This document shows, piece by piece, positions 58,621 to 64,000 of a stretch of 64,000 nt of DNA. How positions within the stretch are numbered: the first letter of the stretch is position 1; each line of letters starts with the position of its first letter. Under the pieces are notes generated by a model. It was not told where the DNA came from, made no database searches, and saw only the letters and a program-made list of their open reading frames with translations. Both the position numbers and the translations under genes were made by a program. The DNA lies in NCBI GenBank assembly GCA_036924285.1, contig JAYKYS010000002.1:49367501-49431500 (forward strand), written 5' to 3'. Source of the stretch: Asterella californica (taxonomy: Eukaryota > Streptophyta > Marchantiopsida > Marchantiales > Aytoniaceae).

Positions 58621-59497
58621 ACTAAGTAGTTTATATGGTTATATGGTATATTTGTATGGTTATAGTAGGAGTAAACAGTAGCAAAATATAAAATATTCAT
58701 TAACGTATGTATGTTTATATTAAATCAATACATAATTTGACACAATAAGTCTAGCCAATCTTGACCTTTATCCTCTATACTAGACGGATCATTTTTCATA
58801 TCCTGAGAAACATCTACGTGTAGTCATCTAATTCAGAATCATATTTTCGCTATGCATTTGTATAACTGAGTGAGAATTTTGAGAAAGTGAATATACAGAG
58901 CCTGATGTCATACTGTTTTATGCGTGAAGTGTGTCTAGGATGGCACGAGACATGTGGATGTGGAAGAAATTAGAGTTGTAAATGAATGATGCTCAACATG
59001 AAAAACTATAAAAAAATTCAATCACGTACAAACAAATAGAAAAGTTCCAGGTGCTTCGTCCCAAGAACCTAATGTCTTCTCTGTTTTTTTCTCATTTGTA
59101 TACACTTCGCATTATAAATGAGCTTCCCACGCTCAATGCTTGAACTCCCCTCTTGTTTCTAAACTCACCGAGTCTTGATCTTTCTCTTTTTCTCTCTTTC
59201 TCACACAAAATTCCTATCCTCTCTTCATATCATCATCAAAAACATATCTTCCATTTGTAATCCTTATCTCCTAATATACACTTGTCTCTATGACTCATAT
59301 CTCAGGCTGGAATAACTTGACGCACTTGTTAAATAAGCATGTCCTCTTAGTTTTAACTATAACTTTCTGCATGCCAAACTTTAGTCTTAACTATTTGCAT
59401 GCAAACGTTACGAAAGGTCTACTCAACATCTTTGATGCCATCTTACTACTACAAGATCTTGGAGCCACGGCTGTTCAGTTCTTGCAGTAGGCGGGGG

Positions 59498-59822
59498 CAT
59501 CTTACATATATGATACGTTTAAGAGGGATATCGTTCCACACTCTTAAGCACAAGTGCTCAACATAATCTTCCAAATGTAGGGGTTAACTTCTTGAGTAAA
59601 CGCTTGTGTCATCTCACATATATGATATGTTTAAGAAGAATATCGTTCACCGCCTTTAGGCACAAGTGCTCTATATAATCTTCCAATGTGGGAGATCAAC
59701 CTACAGTAAACTCTTGTGTGTGAGCTACCCTGAAATCTTGAGTCAAAGGCGCATGCTTTAAGAGAGATTGAACCCAGAACCTCCTGTTGCCAGGAAGCCT
59801 GTGCTACCATCACATCAAACTC
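59498..59822 (-). mobile_element. SINE-like element 1 with duplicated body
   Basis: The head on the minus strand (from about 59822) carries TAGCACAGGCT (A-box-like, one mismatch; 59796-59806) and GGTTCAATCTC (B-box-like; 59764-59774). The downstream body, toward lower coordinates, is a 112-bp tandem duplication with CAT-T-ACATATATGATA starting at 59498 and 59610. The body shares ATATCGT and CACAA blocks with element 2. A plant tRNA-derived SINE is the best explanation. Ends and target duplication were not resolved. Confidence 0.55.
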
Positions 59823-60144
59823 CACATACGATCAAGAAAGAAGTGTGTGAAGTGGTTAAGCTGCTTTCTGTGATTTTCTTTCTTTCCTTTACTACTTCTA
59901 AATCATATATTTTTCTCACTATAAATCCATTTTTGACCATTGAAATCTTTAAGTTACACTATATATTGTGGTCTATACATCCATACATTAATATCTTCAC
60001 TCCATGCTCACATTTTGTTATTGTACAATTCATTGAAACGTATGTCTTATAGATTGATACACAGTCCTTCAGATTCATATACGTTGTATTATGATGGAGA
60101 TTCATACTTTTCTTGATGACTCACGTTGCGTTAAGATACTAATC

Positions 60145-60618
60145 CTCGGATACCTTAGAATCATAGTAGATATTAAGCTATAATATGTAAGATCTATTCT
60201 TTCGGATGCATGTAGTAAGTGGAGGCGTTGCACAACATGTTACTATTAAAGAGATATCGTCCTTGCCCTTAGACACAAACAACATAATCCCCAGAGAGTT
60301 GCCAACTACTACTTTAGTCCCTCGGATATCTTAGAATCATAGTAGATATTAAGCTATAATATGTAGAGATCTCTTCTTTCGGATGCATGTTGTAAGTGAA
60401 GGCGTTGCACAATATGCTACTATTAAAGGGATATCGTCCTCGTCCTTAGACACAAACCCAACACAATCCCCATGAGGGTTGCCAACTACTACAGTAACCT
60501 TTGTGATGCAAATCTAAAGCCTCATCTTAGAAAGATGTCAAGAGGGAATTTGAACTCTAGATCTTTGGCTTCCTAAGGGATGTCTTAGCAAATAAGCTAG
60601 AACCACATCGCATCTAAA
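60145..60618 (-). mobile_element. SINE-like element 2 with duplicated body
   Basis: The head on the minus strand has TAGCTTATTTG (A-box-like; 60589-60599) and AGTTCAAATTCC (B-box-like; within 60545-60557). The body is a tandem duplication of about 176 bp, with CTCGGATA starting at 60145 and 60321. Both copies contain GAATCATAGTAGATATTAAG, TTTCGGATGCATG and GGCGTTGCACAA. It is related to element 1 but the duplicated segment is different in length. Confidence 0.55.
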
Positions 60619-60839
60619 TCTTTATTTTAGTAGTTCTTATGGATTTCTCTCATACTTGTCTCTTCACTCTAGTTTTGTCATTTTTCATTTGTTGTATTTA
60701 TTGAATGAATATTTGACTCACATGACAAAGTCTCTGTATATTCTATAAAGCGATGTCATTTTCAAAAATTATTTTTATATTTCTCAACCATGACATATAT
60801 CAAAATTTGTTATTCTTCACATATAATTAATTATGTAGG

Positions 60840-61130
60840 TATTCTATATATATATATATATCACATGTATATATACTTACATATCATATGTATGTATATA
60901 TCTCATATATTATAACTCCAAATTAAATATGTTATACACATGTATATACATAAAACGATGTATTATATTTGAATTATATATTATAACTCTTCATATAATT
61001 CATTTATCAAACTGTATATTCTATCATAACACATATACTTGCATACAAGATAAATATACATGGATAGAAATATACCTAAACATATATATGTGTACAAATA
61101 AATATTTAATTTATTATATTTAGTTTAATA
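60840..61130. repeat. TATA-rich microsatellite-like DNA
   Basis: A (TA)n run near 60846-60862 and repeated CATGTATATA/CATATATG motifs. Low complexity; the frames here are not believed. Confidence 0.6.
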
Positions 61131-61139
61131 TATGATGGT

Positions 61140-62760
61140 GATGATAAAACTTATTTGCAAAATATGAACCCAACTGATGCTACATGTGAGAATATATAAA
61201 ATATGAAGAGCTCATCAAGATACTTTTCACTATATCGGAACATGCAAATGTAAACATCTTTTATGTAACTACACATGTAACAAAGTCATGATATTCAAAA
61301 TTAATTATGTCGGTAAATGCATAGCATTTGCAATCCCATTGCAAGTGCAACAACTTATTTTTAATAGAATTATTTTAAAGTATTATTTTAGAATAAAATA
61401 GTGTATATATTATATACTTTAAAAATATCTTAAAAATAAATATTAATAATAATCACATCATATCTGTGATCAGTATGTTCGAGGATCTACTTCGGTCCAA
61501 ATCATATGCGAGTCAAAGTATAAATTAAAGAATTTATTTTATCTTTTAATTAAATAAAAATAAGAAATATTTAAATACAATATCACTTTTTATTTTTAAA
61601 TATTTTTTAACTAAGAAAATATTTTATTTTATAAAATAACCTACTTTAACATATACGAGCTTTTAAAATTTGTACTTTTTGGAAACTAACAAATGAATCT
61701 TCAAGTTAGTATAGCTTGCACAATCTGTGTTAGGTGTTAAGATGTAGATTATACAATTATCGAAAGAATCTTGTTGATGACTTATAGTCAAGAAGATAAG
61801 ATAAATTAAATATTTTTAGAACTGGAACTAAGTTACATATGGATTTCTAAATCCGCTTGCTCTGAATCTAAATATCAATGAACATGTTATGTGTTAACTG
61901 TCAAATTTAACAACGGATCTTCCTCCTAACATAAGGTACAATTTTTTGAAACTAATATGATAACTGACATAAAAACAATAACAGTGTGGACAACTCAACT
62001 TGGCATATAAGTATTTGGTATAATATAGAAAATACATTCTTAATATAGTTCAAATAATTATATAATAAAATTAAAATATATATGAGTTCTAAATATAATA
62101 ATTTCAGATGAAATGAATTGTTTAAAGTAGTGATACTTTGAAAATTTGATCAAAAACTGTTTTTTCTTACTTATCAACATAACAAACAGCGAAACTGAGA
62201 AGCTCTATACGATCATATTATTTATATATCTCGTTCTCACTGGAAGGTAAGGGTGAATATCTTTGACCTAAACGTTTGTAAGTCAAGCAACAACGAGGTC
62301 AAGAGTATAAGTATAAGAAGTATTTATGTACATACAATATCCATTTTCATAGAGCGAAGAGTATTTCATAGAGAAAAGATACCACATTTGTCATTAGTTA
62401 ATGCTTGTCATCCCACTAAAGATATAAAGTAATTCTATATGATAGAGAAAAGAAAATCTGTAAATAAATAAACTTCTCTTTCTTGAGAAACCATAATCTA
62501 CCATCCATATATATATATTTGCAGAATAACATTTTCGAGTTAATTTTCACATTAATTCTTTCTCGGCAAACTACCACCAATAACATAAAGTTTTTTAACT
62601 CGGACTGCCTGACTACGCTTGTTTTGTTGGATGCATTTTTAAGTGGCTTTTCTTGTTTTACCCTCCTCGCTGCTGGGAGGATTTGAGATTGCAAATTTGT
62701 TTCCACTAGTTTACCTTTTAATTAACTTACTTCTTGTCGGTTGGATGATTTAACTCTCAC
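61140..62760. other. Very AT-rich spacer
   Basis: No gene, RNA or clear repeat recognised. Confidence 0.5.
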
Positions 62761-62776
62761 CTTCAGATATATTCAC

Positions 62777-63050
62777 CTCCTCCATCTTCCGATGGAGGAG
62801 TAACAGTCGTTTAATTTAACACCTAACCTTTCTGGCAGGAAGGGTTAGGTGTTATATTAGACGACTGTATATTTTGCAGTATTAATGAGTAAACCTTCCC
62901 GGTCTTATATCTTCCGGAGCGCGACAGTCCAGCCAAGGTTTATGGTTTATTTCCTGTTCTCCCCGTATTTTCAGACATGGGTTAACAAATAAATTTTATA
63001 AAATAAAATAAATATATAGATTTTCGATAACAATAAGAGTCCCAGGAGTC
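62777..63050. repeat. Inverted copy of the hairpin-repeat family
   Basis: The A hairpin CTCCTCCAT/ATGGAGGAG (62777-62800) and a long B hairpin (62803-62868, arms beginning ACAGTCGTTTAATTTAACAC) are followed by a body. Read in reverse, this body shows GTTATCGAAAA, AACCCATG, GGGGAGAACAGG and CCATAAACC as in other copies. Confidence 0.75.
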
Positions 63051-63324
63051 TATTCCAGCACGTACAAAAAAAAAGTTTTATGGTGATACAAAATGCAACC
63101 CCCAACGCCCAACCCCGACCACAGCTGCTGATGTATCCATCACTTGTATTTTTGACTCCGAAAAATCTGCTTGTCGTCTTCTTCCGTTTTATCTTTCTCG
63201 ACGTTGGGATGTATATTCACTTCATTTCCTTGCATGTTTCACCCAAATCTTCTTGTGTACGATCTTATATCATAATGTAGGATATTTCACCATGTACACT
63301 TAGAAATCCGTATCGCTTTCGATG

Positions 63325-63370
63325 AATTTATTCTCTAACTCTTCCAGTCGGAAGTGTTAAAGAATAAATT
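63325..63370. repeat. Type-B hairpin
   Basis: AATTTATTCTCTAAC pairs with GTTAAAGAATAAATT around a short CTTCC-GGAAG inner stem. Confidence 0.75.
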
Positions 63371-63867
63371 TTAATCTGCGAATATATTGATGAGTTGTGT
63401 TCTAATGCTCTTGCAGTTATACTTTCAAAATTTTGTAAATAATTAACAAAATAAAACTTCGTGCTTTATTCATGGTTTATATCTAATTCTATTTACAACT
63501 CTAAGTTTAATTATCATTTAACAATTAGAAATAAATATAATATTTAATTTTATCACAGCTTAGTTCATAATTTTGACATACTATTTACATTTTTTAATAA
63601 CAATAAAGAGCTATGCTTGCAATGTAATAACATGGCTATGCGTTAACTATTTATCCGGTTAGTAACCGATTTTCCGGATCTAACTGAATTCAGTTTTGAT
63701 TTTCACAGTCGATCTGTACACCCCCTCCGTAAATTAGCCGTCCGCTAATATGATAAAATAAGCTATGTTACAAAAGAATTGAAAATATTCTTTTTTTTCT
63801 TGTCCGTTCTTCACAATCGGTGTAAAATTTATACATTAGATTTTAATTACAAGTCTAACTTTTTTGC

Positions 63868-63914
63868 ATATAAATAGATAAATAGATAAATAGATAAATA
63901 GATAAATAAATAAA
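63868..63914. repeat. ATAG/AAATAGAT microsatellite
   Basis: About five units of the 8-base motif GATAAATA in perfect register. Confidence 0.9.
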
Positions 63915-64000
63915 ATTCTAACGGAATATACTCTGGTGGTAATCAACATCCCGCGTATGTAATTTACGGAACATCTGTGTAAACGTTCCTCTAATGGTTT

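Overview
This looks like nuclear DNA of a land plant. It carries a complete multi-exon plant exportin-5 (HASTY) gene with GT/AG introns, a plant-type pyroglutamyl peptidase gene, LTR retrotransposons with plant features, a Mu-like transposon relic and SINE-like repeats, in AT-rich intergenic DNA. I favour a non-flowering plant such as a bryophyte or lycophyte, because the nested element encodes an unusual Gag that I associate with such genomes. This is an inference, not proven by the sequence.

Layout. (1) 1-2129: AT-rich DNA with a large fold-back repeat. (2) 2130-18422: a minus-strand Ty1/Copia retrotransposon with 229-bp LTRs and TAAAC target duplications. Its reverse-transcriptase region is split by a second, plus-strand LTR element (3728-14729). 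The inserted element has three LTRs and two internal domains (LTR-int-LTR-int-LTR), encodes only Gag, and is bounded by one ACGG(T) target duplication. (3) 18428-20228: spacer with one orphan exon-like segment. (4) 20229-30473: HASTY/exportin-5, minus strand, 22 exons that join in frame to 1,238 codons plus a stop. (5) 30474-36000: HASTY upstream region, then repeat-rich spacer. (6) About 36099-41285: a decayed Mu-like element with long imperfect terminal inverted repeats and a broken transposase. (7) 41300-53400: AT-rich repeats, including many copies of a paired-hairpin family. (8) 54125-54802: intact single-exon pyroglutamyl peptidase I gene, minus strand. (9) 55000-64000: AT-rich spacer with two SINE-like elements, further hairpins and microsatellites.

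Only two host genes are confidently recognised. They have unrelated roles, small-RNA/nuclear transport biology versus peptide turnover, and there is no sign that they are co-regulated. The rest of the window is a history of insertions. The Copia element came first (9 differences between its two LTRs by eye). The three-LTR element came later: its outer LTRs are close to each other, while its middle LTR is clearly more different. The most unusual observations are this three-LTR element, which seems to have moved as a unit, and a dispersed hairpin family whose stem sequences change in a compensatory way between copies.
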